64,000 bases of DNA, taken from positions 1 to 64,000 of the forward strand of contig NZ_BAUX01000004.1 in NCBI RefSeq assembly GCF_002897035.1, written 5' to 3'. Of the stretch, positions 9,046 to 17,014 are shown piece by piece. The notes under the pieces are model-generated. The model did not search any database. It was not told where the DNA came from and was given only the letters and a program-made list of their open reading frames with translations. The position numbers and the translations under genes are program-made. This stretch comes from Methylopila sp. Yamaguchi. GTDB taxonomy: Bacteria; Pseudomonadota; Alphaproteobacteria; Rhizobiales; Methylopilaceae. Each line of letters opens with the position of its first letter. The stretch's first letter is position 1.

Positions 9046-10587
9046 ATGCGTAATGTCGTTCCGTGCCTCCGCGCCAAGCTGCTGGCGCGGGCCGCTCTCA
9101 TCGCCTTCGCCGCCAGCGGCGTGGCCGCCTGCAGCTCGGACTCCAGCCGCTTCGGGGAGTCCCCGTTCTCCAACCCGTTCGCGTCGGCCTCGTCCTCGGA
9201 GCCGACGTACCGGGCCCCGGCCGAGCCGCGCTACACCGGCACGGTCCAGGCGGCTCCCACCAGCCGCATCGAGCGGGCGCCGCTCGGCGCGCCGAGCCCC
9301 GCCCAGTCCGCGCCGATGCGCGGCTTCGGCGGCCAGCAGAGCCACAACCAGCCCCGCTCCGGCTCCTATGAGCCGCAGAGCACCGGCTCCATCCCGTCGG
9401 TGTCCCGCACCGCGATCGCCCGCCCGGCGCCGTCCGTCTCCGCGGCGTCCTCCAACTGGAGCGCCGAGGGCGGATCGACCGTCACGCTCGCACAGGGCGA
9501 GAGCGTCCACACCCTGTCGCAGCGCTATGGCGTGCCGGCGAGCGCCATCATGCAGGCGAACGGCCTGTCGAGCGCCAGCGCCGTCGGCCCCGGCTCCCGC
9601 GTCGTGATCCCGGTCTACTCCAGCGGCGGCTCCCGCATGGGCGCATCGGCCCCGGTCGTCGAGGCTCCCCGCGTCGCCGCGGCCCCTCAGACCGTCGAGG
9701 CTCCCCGCATGGCGGCGGCGCAGGCTCCGGCCCGCGGCGGCGTTCACACGGTCGCCCCCGGCGAAACCCTGTCCTCCGTCGCCCGCCAGTACAACGTCAG
9801 CCGCACGGCTCTGGCCGAGGCCAACAACATCTCCTCGGACACCATGGTCCGCAGCGGCCAGAAGCTCTCGGTGCCGGGCGCCGGGCAGCAGATGGCGGCC
9901 GTGAAGCCGGTGGCGCCGGTCGCTCCGCCGGCAGCCGTCAACGGCCGCGAGCCGAAGATGCAGTTCGTCCAGGGCGCCCAGCCCAAGGGCGCGGCTCCCG
10001 TCGCCGCCCCGGTCGCGCCCGTCGCGGCCCCGGCGGCCCGCACGGCCCAGGCCGCGCCGGCGCTGAAGCCGAGCGTCCCCGGCGCCGAGCCGCAGGCCCG
10101 CGCCTTCGCCGGCGCGCCGACCAAGCCGAGCGCCGCGCCTGAGCCGTCCGAGCAGGTCAAGACCGCGTCGATCAAGGTCGACGCCACCCCCGAAGCGGCG
10201 CCCTCGGGCCCGTCCTTCCGCTGGCCGGTCCGCGGCCGCGTGATTTCCGGCTACGGCTCGAAGGCGAGCGGCGCGACCAACGACGGCATCAACCTCGCGG
10301 TGCCGGAAGGCACCGACGTGAAGGCCTCCGACGACGGCGTGGTGGCCTACGCCGGCAACGAGCTGAAAGGCTTCGGCAATCTCGTGCTGATCCGCCACTC
10401 CAACGGCTGGGTCACGGCGTACGCGCACAACAGCGCGCTGGAAGTGAAGCGCGGCGAAACCATCCGCCGCGGCCAGGTCATCGCGAAGTCCGGCTCGACG
10501 GGCAACGTGACCTCGCCCCAGCTCCACTTCGAAGTCCGCAAGGGCGCCCAGGCGGTCGACCCGATGCAGCACCTCGCCGGCATCTAA
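9046..10587 (+). CDS. LysM/degenerate-LytM lipoprotein (NlpD/DipM-like division factor)
   Basis: A 513-residue lipoprotein with lipobox GVAAC (Cys at about 26), an Ala/Pro/Ser linker, two LysM modules (VTLAQGESVHTLSQRYGVP and HTVAPGETLSSVARQYNVS) and a C-terminal M23/LytM domain. The zinc ligands look lost: where active M23 enzymes have H-x3-D and HxH, this protein reads NDGINLAVP and QLHFEVR. NlpD, EnvC and DipM share such loss and activate cell-wall amidases rather than cutting glycan themselves. The ATG at 9046 is preferred over the TTG at 9031 because it starts the signal peptide directly. A good terminator follows. Confidence 0.9.
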   Translation: MRNVVPCLRAKLLARAALIAFAASGVAACSSDSSRFGESPFSNPFASASSSEPTYRAPAEPRYTGTVQAAPTSRIERAPLGAPSPAQSAPMRGFGGQQSHNQPRSGSYEPQSTGSIPSVSRTAIARPAPSVSAASSNWSAEGGSTVTLAQGESVHTLSQRYGVPASAIMQANGLSSASAVGPGSRVVIPVYSSGGSRMGASAPVVEAPRVAAAPQTVEAPRMAAAQAPARGGVHTVAPGETLSSVARQYNVSRTALAEANNISSDTMVRSGQKLSVPGAGQQMAAVKPVAPVAPPAAVNGREPKMQFVQGAQPKGAAPVAAPVAPVAAPAARTAQAAPALKPSVPGAEPQARAFAGAPTKPSAAPEPSEQVKTASIKVDATPEAAPSGPSFRWPVRGRVISGYGSKASGATNDGINLAVPEGTDVKASDDGVVAYAGNELKGFGNLVLIRHSNGWVTAYAHNSALEVKRGETIRRGQVIAKSGSTGNVTSPQLHFEVRKGAQAVDPMQHLAGI

Positions 10588-10612
10588 CGCCGCGCTCCGA
10601 TCCGACATTGCG

Positions 10613-10652
10613 AACCCGGGCGGCCGAGAGGCCCTCCGGGTTTTCGCGTTTT
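10613..10652 (+). terminator. intrinsic terminator after the LytM lipoprotein gene
   Basis: AACCCGG at 10613-10619 pairs with CCGGGTT at 10636-10642. An inner stem GGCC-GAGA-GGCC sits at 10622-10633, and a T-rich run TTTTCGCGTTTT follows. It lies 26 nt after the stop codon. Confidence 0.75.
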
Positions 10653-10789
10653 CAAGGCCCAGGCCCGCGGATTGATTCAGATCGCGCCGTCATGCCCGCG
10701 CTTTTGTGTGGCCATGACGCGCTCGCGGCGCGCTAGAGGGCCCGATCGTGGATACCCCGCTCCGCCGGGAGTCCCGGTGGCCCCGCGCG

Positions 10790-11653
10790 TCAGTCCCCCA
10801 GCCGCCCCGCAAGATCCTGGACGAACTGCCACGCCACGCGGCCGGAGCGGGAGCCGCGGGTGGTGGACCATTCCAGCGCCTCGCGCCTGAGCTGCTCCGG
10901 ATCGGCGGTCAGCCCGAGATGGTCGACGTAGCCCTTCACCATGGAGAGGTACTCGTCCTGGCTGCAGCGGTGGAAGCCGAGCCAGAGGCCGAAGCGGTCC
11001 GAGAGAGAGACCTTCTCCTCCACCGCCTCGCCCGGGTTGATCGCGGTCGAGCGCTCGTTCTCGATCATCTCGCGCGCCAGCAGGTGGCGGCGGTTCGAGG
11101 TCGCGTAGAGCAGCACGTTCGCCGGCCGGCCCTCGACGCCGCCGTCGAGCACGGCCTTCAGCGACTTGTAGGAGGTGTCCTCGGCGTCGAACGACAGGTC
11201 GTCGCAGAACAGAAGAAAGGGGTAGGGCGCCGGCCGCAGCAGGCCCATCAGGACCGGGAGCGATTCGATGTCCTCGCGGTGGATCTCGACGAGCTTCAGC
11301 GGCGCCTTGCCCTCGGCGACCAGCGTGGCGGAGACGGTCGCATGCGCGGCCTTCACCAGCGAGCTCTTGCCCATGCCGCGCGCGCCCCACAGCAGGGCGT
11401 TGTTCGCCGGCCGCCCCCGCGCGAAGCGCAGGGTGTTGTCGAGAAGCTGGTCGCGGACCCGGTCGATGCCCTTCAGCAGCACGAGGTCGACGCGCGAGAC
11501 CGCCGGCACCGGCTGCAGCCGCGTTTCGCCTGCGTTCCACACGAAGGCGTCCGCGGCGTCGAAGTCCGGCGTCTGCGCCTTCGGCGGCGACAGCCGGTCG
11601 AGCGCCTCGGCGATGCGCAGCAGCAGCGCGTCGCGGGTGTCGGTCGCGGGCAT
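10790..11653 (-). CDS. DUF815 family AAA+ ATPase
   Basis: A 287-residue P-loop ATPase of the DUF815 family (AAA+ fold). It carries Walker A GARGMGKSSLVKA at about 83-95, Walker B LLFCDDLSFD near 142-151 and a sensor-like YATSNRRHLL. Its cellular role is not established. It is often found near yajC-secDF in alphaproteobacteria, as here, where it is divergent from yajC. The start at 11653 (MPATDTRDAL) is chosen as the nearest ATG to conserved sequence; a GTG at 11674 would add seven residues. Confidence 0.88.
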   Translation of the reverse strand: MPATDTRDALLLRIAEALDRLSPPKAQTPDFDAADAFVWNAGETRLQPVPAVSRVDLVLLKGIDRVRDQLLDNTLRFARGRPANNALLWGARGMGKSSLVKAAHATVSATLVAEGKAPLKLVEIHREDIESLPVLMGLLRPAPYPFLLFCDDLSFDAEDTSYKSLKAVLDGGVEGRPANVLLYATSNRRHLLAREMIENERSTAINPGEAVEEKVSLSDRFGLWLGFHRCSQDEYLSMVKGYVDHLGLTADPEQLRREALEWSTTRGSRSGRVAWQFVQDLAGRLGD

Positions 11654-11822
11654 GGAGTAGAACGGATCGGACACGGAGCTTGCCTCTGGGTTACGGGGCG
11701 CGAAGCCTGCGGCCGTCGTTATCGCGGGGCGGGAGACGCGTCCACAACGGCGCGGGCATGGCGGCTCCCCGGCCGCCGCCTGTTCGACGAAGGGCGCAGG
11801 CGCGTCCCATCCGACCCGTGAT

Positions 11823-11850
11823 TTGATTTCGTAAGGCCCGTGGCTATAGT
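11823..11850 (+). promoter_or_regulatory. probable promoter for yajC-secDF
   Basis: TTGATT at 11823-11828 and TATAGT at 11845-11850 are separated by 16 nt, about 100 nt before the yajC ATG. This is a good match to a housekeeping promoter and lies in the divergent gap with the DUF815 gene. Confidence 0.55.
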
Positions 11851-11947
11851 CCGCGCGCTTTCGCCGGGGCGCGCGCTCCGGCTTTTCCGCGAAGGTTGAA
11901 GCCGGCTCCCCTGAGCGAGGCGCAAAACCCCGCCACCGGAGCCTAAG

Positions 11948-12289
11948 ATGTTCAGCACTCCCGCTTTCGCCCAGGCCGCCACGGGGGCTCCCGGCGGCAC
12001 GGACTTCCTGATCCAGATCCTGCCCTTCCTGCTGATCTTCGTGATCATGTACTTCCTGATTCTGCGTCCGCAGCAGAAGCGGGTGAAGGCGCATCAGGAG
12101 ATGATCAAGAACGTTCGCCGCGGCGATACGATCGTGACCTCCGGCGGGCTGATCGGAAAAGTGATTAAGGTCACTGACGATTCCGAGGTGCAGGTCGAGA
12201 TCGCCGACAACGTGCGCGTCCGCTTGTCCCGCGCGATGATCGCCGAAGTCCGCGCCAAGGGCGAACCCGTGAAGACCGACGCGGCCTGA
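11948..12289 (+). CDS. yajC: preprotein translocase accessory subunit YajC
   Basis: Small inner-membrane partner of SecDF. The 113-residue protein has one membrane helix (about 20-40, FLIQILPFLLIFVIMYFLIL) followed by the hallmark RPQQKRVKAHQEMIKNVRRGD and the motif TSGGLIGKV. A short Ala-rich N-terminus lies outside the membrane. secD follows after 42 nt in the same direction, so the three genes probably form one operon from the promoter at 11823. Confidence 0.97.
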   Translation: MFSTPAFAQAATGAPGGTDFLIQILPFLLIFVIMYFLILRPQQKRVKAHQEMIKNVRRGDTIVTSGGLIGKVIKVTDDSEVQVEIADNVRVRLSRAMIAEVRAKGEPVKTDAA

Positions 12290-12331
12290 TCGTCATCGAT
12301 CGGGCTTGAGACGGCGAGGCCGCGCGACAGC

Positions 12332-13951
12332 ATGCTCCACTTCTCCACCTGGAAGACGGCCGCCATCGGCGCCCTCTGCCTGCTCGGCGTCATCTTCGCG
12401 CTGCCGAACGTGCTGCCGCAGTCCGTGCGCGATAGCTACCCCAGCTGGTTCCCGGCCCGCACCATCGTGCTGGGCCTGGACCTGCAGGGCGGCTCGCAAC
12501 TGCTTCTCGAAGTCGACGGCGAAGCTCTGAGGAAGAGCCGCGCGATCGGCCTCCAGGAAGAGGCGCGGCGCGTGATGCGGGAAGCCCGCATCGGCACGAC
12601 CGGGATCGACCTCAACGGCATGACGGTCGCCGTCACGCTGCGCGATCCCAACGATCTGGCGAAGGCGCAGGAGCGGCTCCGCACGCTCGCCCAGCCGATC
12701 GGAAGCTCGGCGTTCTCGCCGGGGACCGGTCAGCTCGACCTCGAGGTCGGACAGCGCAACGCGAACGTCGCGACCGCGACGCTGACCGATCAGGGGCTCC
12801 AAGCCCGCGTCCGTCAGGCGGTCGACCAGTCGCTCGAGGTCATCCGCCGCCGCGTCGACCAACTCGGCACGGTCGAGCCTTCGATCCAGCGCCAGGGCGC
12901 CGACCGCGTGCTCGTGCAGGTGCCGGGCCTCGCCGATCCCCAGCGGCTGAAGGACATCCTCGGCCAGACCGCCAAGCTCGAGTTCCGGCTCGTCGACCCG
13001 AACTTCCCCATCGGCCAGCCGCCGTCGGGACCGCTGCCGGCGGGTTCGGAGCTGATGTACGAGGGCGGGAGCGAGGGCAATCCGGGAATCCCCGTGGTGG
13101 TCGAGCGCCGCGTCATCGTCTCCGGCGAGGACCTGACCGACGCCCAGCCGGGCTTCGACCAGAACAACCGGCAGCCGATCGTCTCCTTCAAGTTCAACAC
13201 CCGCGGCGCCCAGGCCTTCGCCCAGGTGACGCGCGAGAACGTCGGGCGACCCTTCGCGATCGTGCTGGACAACAAGGTGATCTCCGCGCCGCGGATCAAC
13301 GAGCCGATCACCGGCGGCTCCGGGCAGATCTCGGGCAACTTCACCGTGGAGAGCGCGAACGACCTCGCGGTGCTGCTGCGCGCCGGCGCGCTGCCGGCTC
13401 CGCTGAACGTGGTCGAGGAGCGCACCGTCGGCCCCGGCCTCGGCCAGGACTCGATCACCGCGGGCACCCGCGCCACCTGGGTCGCCGCGATCTTTGTGAT
13501 CGTGTTCATGTTCGCGACCTACGGCGTGTTCGGCTTCTTCGCGAACATCGCGCTCGTCGTGCACGTGGTGTTCATCTTCGCGCTGATGTCGCTGCTCGGG
13601 GCCACGCTGACCCTGCCCGGCATCGCCGGCATCGTGCTGACCATCGGCACGGCGGTCGATTCCAACGTGCTGATCTACGAGCGCATCCGCGAGGAGTTCC
13701 GCGCCGGGCGCAGCATGGTCTCGGCGATCGAGAGCGGCTTCAAGCACGCCTTCGCGGTCATCGTGGACTCGAACTCCACCATGGCGATCGCGGCCATCAT
13801 CCTGTTCCTGCTGGGATCGGGCCCCGTCCGCGGCTTCGCGGTGGTGTTCCTGCTCGGTATCCTCACGACCGTGATCACCGCCGTCACCATGACGCGCCTG
13901 ATGATCGCGCTGTGGTACCGCCGCACCCGTCCCACCACGATGCCGTTCTGA
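12332..13951 (+). CDS. secD: protein translocase subunit SecD
   Basis: SecD uses the proton-motive force, with SecF, to pull exported proteins through SecYEG. The 539-residue protein has an N-terminal helix and the conserved GLDLQGGSQLLLEVD at about 49-63. A large periplasmic P1 domain follows, and then five clustered membrane helices. The helix-4 region GTAVDSNVLIYERIREE, with its proton-relay aspartate, is intact. Spacing to secF is 13 nt. Confidence 0.98.
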   Translation: MLHFSTWKTAAIGALCLLGVIFALPNVLPQSVRDSYPSWFPARTIVLGLDLQGGSQLLLEVDGEALRKSRAIGLQEEARRVMREARIGTTGIDLNGMTVAVTLRDPNDLAKAQERLRTLAQPIGSSAFSPGTGQLDLEVGQRNANVATATLTDQGLQARVRQAVDQSLEVIRRRVDQLGTVEPSIQRQGADRVLVQVPGLADPQRLKDILGQTAKLEFRLVDPNFPIGQPPSGPLPAGSELMYEGGSEGNPGIPVVVERRVIVSGEDLTDAQPGFDQNNRQPIVSFKFNTRGAQAFAQVTRENVGRPFAIVLDNKVISAPRINEPITGGSGQISGNFTVESANDLAVLLRAGALPAPLNVVEERTVGPGLGQDSITAGTRATWVAAIFVIVFMFATYGVFGFFANIALVVHVVFIFALMSLLGATLTLPGIAGIVLTIGTAVDSNVLIYERIREEFRAGRSMVSAIESGFKHAFAVIVDSNSTMAIAAIILFLLGSGPVRGFAVVFLLGILTTVITAVTMTRLMIALWYRRTRPTTMPF

Positions 13952-13964
13952 GGGGCGCCCGGTC

Positions 13965-14921
13965 ATGCGTTTGATCCGACTGTTCCCCGACGACAGCAAG
14001 TTCCGCTTCGTCCGCTGGCGGGTGCTGAGCTTCCCGTTCTCGGCCTTCATCACCGTCACGACGGTGGTCCTGTTCCTGACCGTCGGCCTCAACTTCGGCA
14101 TCGACTTCACCGGCGGCACGCTGATGGAGATGCAGGCGAAGTCCGGCCAGGCCGACCTGGCGGCCGTGCGCTCCACCGCGCATTCGTTCGAGGTCGGCGA
14201 AGTCGAGGTGCAGGAGTTCGGCCAGGGCGGGCAGGTCTCGGTGCGCTTTCGCACCCAGCCTGGCGGCGAGGGAGCGCAAAGCGCGCTCGTCCAGAAGGCC
14301 CGCGCGGCGTTCCAGAACGACTACGAGATCCGCCGGGTCGAGACCGTCGGCCCCCGCGTGTCGGGCGAGCTGGTGCAGTCCGGCACGCTCGGCGTGGTGC
14401 TCTCGATCGTCTCGGTGCTGGTCTACCTCTGGTTCCGGTTCGAGCTGAACCTCGCCATCGGCGCGGTCATCGGCACGCTGCACGACATCGTGCTCACGGT
14501 GGGCTTCTTCCTGATCACGCGGGAAGAGTTCAACATGACCTCGATCGCGGCGATCCTCACCATCGTGGGCTACTCGCTGAACGAGACGGTGGTGGTGTTC
14601 GACCGCACGCGCGAGCTGCTGCGGAAGTACAAGAACATCCCGACGGAGGAGCTGCTCGACCTGTCGATCAACTCGACCATGTCGCGCACCGTGATGACCG
14701 CAACGACGACGGCGCTGTCGCTGCTCGCGCTGGTGCTGTTCGGCGGCCAGGCGATCCAGGGCTTCGCCAACGTGATGCTGTTCGGCGTCCTGATCTGCAC
14801 CTACTCGGCGATCTTCGTCTCGACCCCGATGCTGATCTATCTCGGGGTGAAGACCTCGGCGCGCGCAGCCGCGGACGCAAAGGCGGAGGCCGACGCCAAG
14901 GCGGCGCAGGTTCGCGCCTGA
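13965..14921 (+). CDS. secF: protein translocase subunit SecF
   Basis: SecD partner, 318 residues with six membrane helices and a smaller periplasmic domain. Visible hallmarks are GLNFGIDFTGGTLMEM near 44-59 and GYSLNETVVVFDRTRELLR near 202-220, with the conserved NxTVVVFDR motif. The C-terminal tail is an Ala/Lys-rich cytoplasmic stretch. The next gene starts 4 nt after the stop, so read-through into the Mth938 gene is likely. Confidence 0.98.
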   Translation: MRLIRLFPDDSKFRFVRWRVLSFPFSAFITVTTVVLFLTVGLNFGIDFTGGTLMEMQAKSGQADLAAVRSTAHSFEVGEVEVQEFGQGGQVSVRFRTQPGGEGAQSALVQKARAAFQNDYEIRRVETVGPRVSGELVQSGTLGVVLSIVSVLVYLWFRFELNLAIGAVIGTLHDIVLTVGFFLITREEFNMTSIAAILTIVGYSLNETVVVFDRTRELLRKYKNIPTEELLDLSINSTMSRTVMTATTTALSLLALVLFGGQAIQGFANVMLFGVLICTYSAIFVSTPMLIYLGVKTSARAAADAKAEADAKAAQVRA

Positions 14922-14925
14922 GTCG

Positions 14926-15309
14926 ATGGCGGCCTCCGACGACGGTCGCCATCTGCCTGGCGCGCATCTGATCGACGCCTACGGCGGCGGCGGCTTCCGG
15001 TTCGCCGACCTGTCCCATCGGGGCTCGCTGCTGGCGCTGCCGTCCGGCATGTGGGCTTGGCCCGTCGCCCACGCGTCCGAGCTCGACGAGGCGGCCTTCG
15101 CGCGGGTCATCGCGGAGGCCGATGGGATCGACACGCTGCTCGTCGGAACCGGGGGCGACATCGCGCCGTTGCGTAAGCCCGTGCGCGAGGCGCTGCGCGC
15201 CGCCGGGCTGGTGGTCGAGACCATGGCGACCGGCGCCGCGGCGCGGACCTGGAACATCCTGATCGCGGAGAAGCGCCGCGTGGCCGCGGCGCTGATCGCC
15301 GTCGCCTGA
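14926..15309 (+). CDS. Mth938-like protein (NDUFAF3 homologue)
   Basis: A 127-residue Mth938/DUF498 protein. Family features are the segment HLIDAYGGGGFRFADLSHRGSL split around a small beta-sheet and the TLLVGTGGDIAPL motif near 70-82. The mitochondrial homologue NDUFAF3 helps assemble respiratory complex I. Position directly after secF is a long-noted synteny of the family. No catalytic residues are known. The 4-nt spacing to secF implies co-expression. Confidence 0.9.
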   Translation: MAASDDGRHLPGAHLIDAYGGGGFRFADLSHRGSLLALPSGMWAWPVAHASELDEAAFARVIAEADGIDTLLVGTGGDIAPLRKPVREALRAAGLVVETMATGAAARTWNILIAEKRRVAAALIAVA

Positions 15310-15335
15310 CGCGGGCTGGGGCCGGAGAGCCGCCT

Positions 15336-16199
15336 TTGACCGAGCCGTCCCAAGACCTGTCGAAGGACCCGGTGGGGAGCCTCGTCCGCGATCTGGACTT
15401 CGACCGCTACGCGGCGAGCCTGTTCGCGCCCGCCGCCGCCCGGCCGCATCTCGTCGCGCTTGCGGCCTACGACCTCGAACTCGCCCGGGTGCGCGACGTC
15501 GTCTCCGATCCTATGCCGGGCGAAATCCGTCTGCAGTGGCGGCGCGACGCGCTGGCCGAACCTGAGCGCGCCGACGCCATGGCGGACCCGGTCATGCGCG
15601 CGCTCGAAGCCGCCATCCGCCACGGCGCCCTGCCGCGGCAGGCTTTGGACGGGCTGGCCGAAGCCCGCATCGCGGATCTCTACGACGATCCGATCGCTTC
15701 GGTCGACGAACTGACCGCCCGCCTCGGCGAGACCCACTCCGTCCCGCTTCGCCTCGCGACGTTGATCCTCGCGGGCGGCAAGGACCCCGGCGGCGCCGAC
15801 GTCGCCGGCCATGGCGGGGTGGCGCTCGGCCTCACGCGGCTGCTGTCGGGGCTCCCGGCGCAGGCCGCGCGCGGACAGCTGCTGCTGCCGACCGACCGCA
15901 TGGCGGCGCATGGCGTGCGGCGGGAGGACGTGATCGCCTGGCGCGCAAGCCCTGGCCTCGCGGCCTTGCTCCGGGAGCTGTCCAGCCTCGCCCGCGGTCA
16001 TCTCGCGAGCGCCCGGGCCGCCTTCGACTCGCTGGAGCCCGTCGCGGCGCCGGCCTTTCTCCCGCTCGCCCTGATCGAAGGCGATCTGAAAGCCCTCGAC
16101 CGCCGGGCCGACCAGCCGTTCGCCCCCCGCGCGCGGCCGGCGATCTGGCTCAGGCTGCTCCGCCTGTGGCGGGCGAGCAAACGCGCGCGGCCGTTCTGA
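15336..16199 (+). CDS. squalene/phytoene synthase family protein (NDUFAF6-like)
   Basis: A 287-residue all-helical protein of the trans-isoprenyl synthase fold. It shows DLELARVRDVVSDPMPGEIR and LQWRRDAL near 47-74, as in the NDUFAF6 (complex I assembly) branch. The paired Asp-rich DxxxD motifs of true carotenoid or hopanoid synthases are not clear, so enzymatic prenyl coupling is doubtful. It lies just after the NDUFAF3-like gene. No ATG precedes the conserved part; the TTG at 15336 with GGAGAG upstream is the likely start. It converges with the LOG gene, 9 nt between stops. Confidence 0.85.
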   Translation: MTEPSQDLSKDPVGSLVRDLDFDRYAASLFAPAAARPHLVALAAYDLELARVRDVVSDPMPGEIRLQWRRDALAEPERADAMADPVMRALEAAIRHGALPRQALDGLAEARIADLYDDPIASVDELTARLGETHSVPLRLATLILAGGKDPGGADVAGHGGVALGLTRLLSGLPAQAARGQLLLPTDRMAAHGVRREDVIAWRASPGLAALLRELSSLARGHLASARAAFDSLEPVAAPAFLPLALIEGDLKALDRRADQPFAPRARPAIWLRLLRLWRASKRARPF

Positions 16200-16208
16200 C
16201 GAACCGCC

Positions 16209-16814
16209 TTACAGCCGCTCGAGCGCTTCTTCGTCCTCTTCCGGGCCGAGCGCCTCGAGCACCGGAACAGCGGCCTCGAGCATCGGGAGAATGTCCTCGA
16301 TCTTGCTCGCGACGACATACGGCACATCGAGGCCCTGGCGGATGAAGCCTTCGGTCTGCATGTGCTCGATCAGCGTCAGCAGCGGCGTCCAGAAGCCGTC
16401 GAGGTCGGCGATCAGGATCGGCTTGTCGTGGCGGCCGAGCTGCGCCCAGGTGAGCTGCTCGACCAGCTCCTCGAGCGTGCCGACGCCGCCGGGCAGCGCC
16501 ACAAAGGCGTCGGAGCGCTCGAACATCAGGCGCTTCCGCTCATGCATGTCAGCCGTCACCACGAGCTCCTGGACGTCGCCGAGCATCACCTCGCGATCGA
16601 CCAGGAACTGCGGAATGATCCCCGTGACGTGGCCGCCATTGGCGAGCGTGGCGCGCGCGACGGCCCCCATCAGGCCGATGTTTCCGCCGCCGTAGACCAG
16701 CCGGACCCCGGCTTTGGCCAGCGCAACCCCCAGCGCCGTGGCGTTTTCGATGTGTTCGGGGCGGGCGCCGGGGCTGGAGCCGCAATAGACGCAGACAGTC
16801 TGGATTCGGTTCAT
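16209..16814 (-). CDS. LOG-family nucleotide 5'-monophosphate phosphoribohydrolase
   Basis: A 201-residue Rossmann-like protein of the LONELY GUY/YvdD family, which splits nucleoside 5'-monophosphates (in plants releasing active cytokinin) into base and ribose 5-phosphate. The diagnostic PGGVGTLEE and the preceding MHERKRLMFERSD are both present, with the N-terminal nucleotide motif VCVYCGSS and GGGNIGLMGAVA. The start at 16814 (MNRIQTVCVYCGSS) is preferred to an ATG 69 nt upstream because the family begins here. The physiological substrate cannot be told from sequence. Confidence 0.9.
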   Translation of the reverse strand: MNRIQTVCVYCGSSPGARPEHIENATALGVALAKAGVRLVYGGGNIGLMGAVARATLANGGHVTGIIPQFLVDREVMLGDVQELVVTADMHERKRLMFERSDAFVALPGGVGTLEELVEQLTWAQLGRHDKPILIADLDGFWTPLLTLIEHMQTEGFIRQGLDVPYVVASKIEDILPMLEAAVPVLEALGPEEDEEALERL

Positions 16815-17014
16815 GCTTTGGATTTGGGGGTTGGACCATGGCGGGGTCAAGACGATCCGGCGAGGATCGCGCCGCTGTTTCATCGCTTGATCAGCGAGAC
16901 CAAAGAGTCGTGCACGCAGAACTAAGCCGTTGTAGGACAGTGCGATTGAAGTCTGTGTGACGGTCCGGCGGGGTGCAGCGGCCGCCCGCGGGACGTCGGG
17001 GACGTGTGGGGACG

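Noticed and set aside
8736-9053. Short plus-strand reading frame between pcm and the lipoprotein gene
   Set aside because: It lies in a repeat and promoter region, is Arg/Pro-rich and lacks a ribosome-binding site.
12293-14254. Long minus-strand open frame opposite secD and secF
   Set aside because: His/Arg/Asp-rich translation without motifs; opposite strand carries clear SecD and SecF.
15336-16199. Carotenoid or hopanoid biosynthesis gene
   Set aside because: The family fold fits, but paired DxxxD motifs are unclear and the context is NDUFAF3/secDF, not terpenoid genes.
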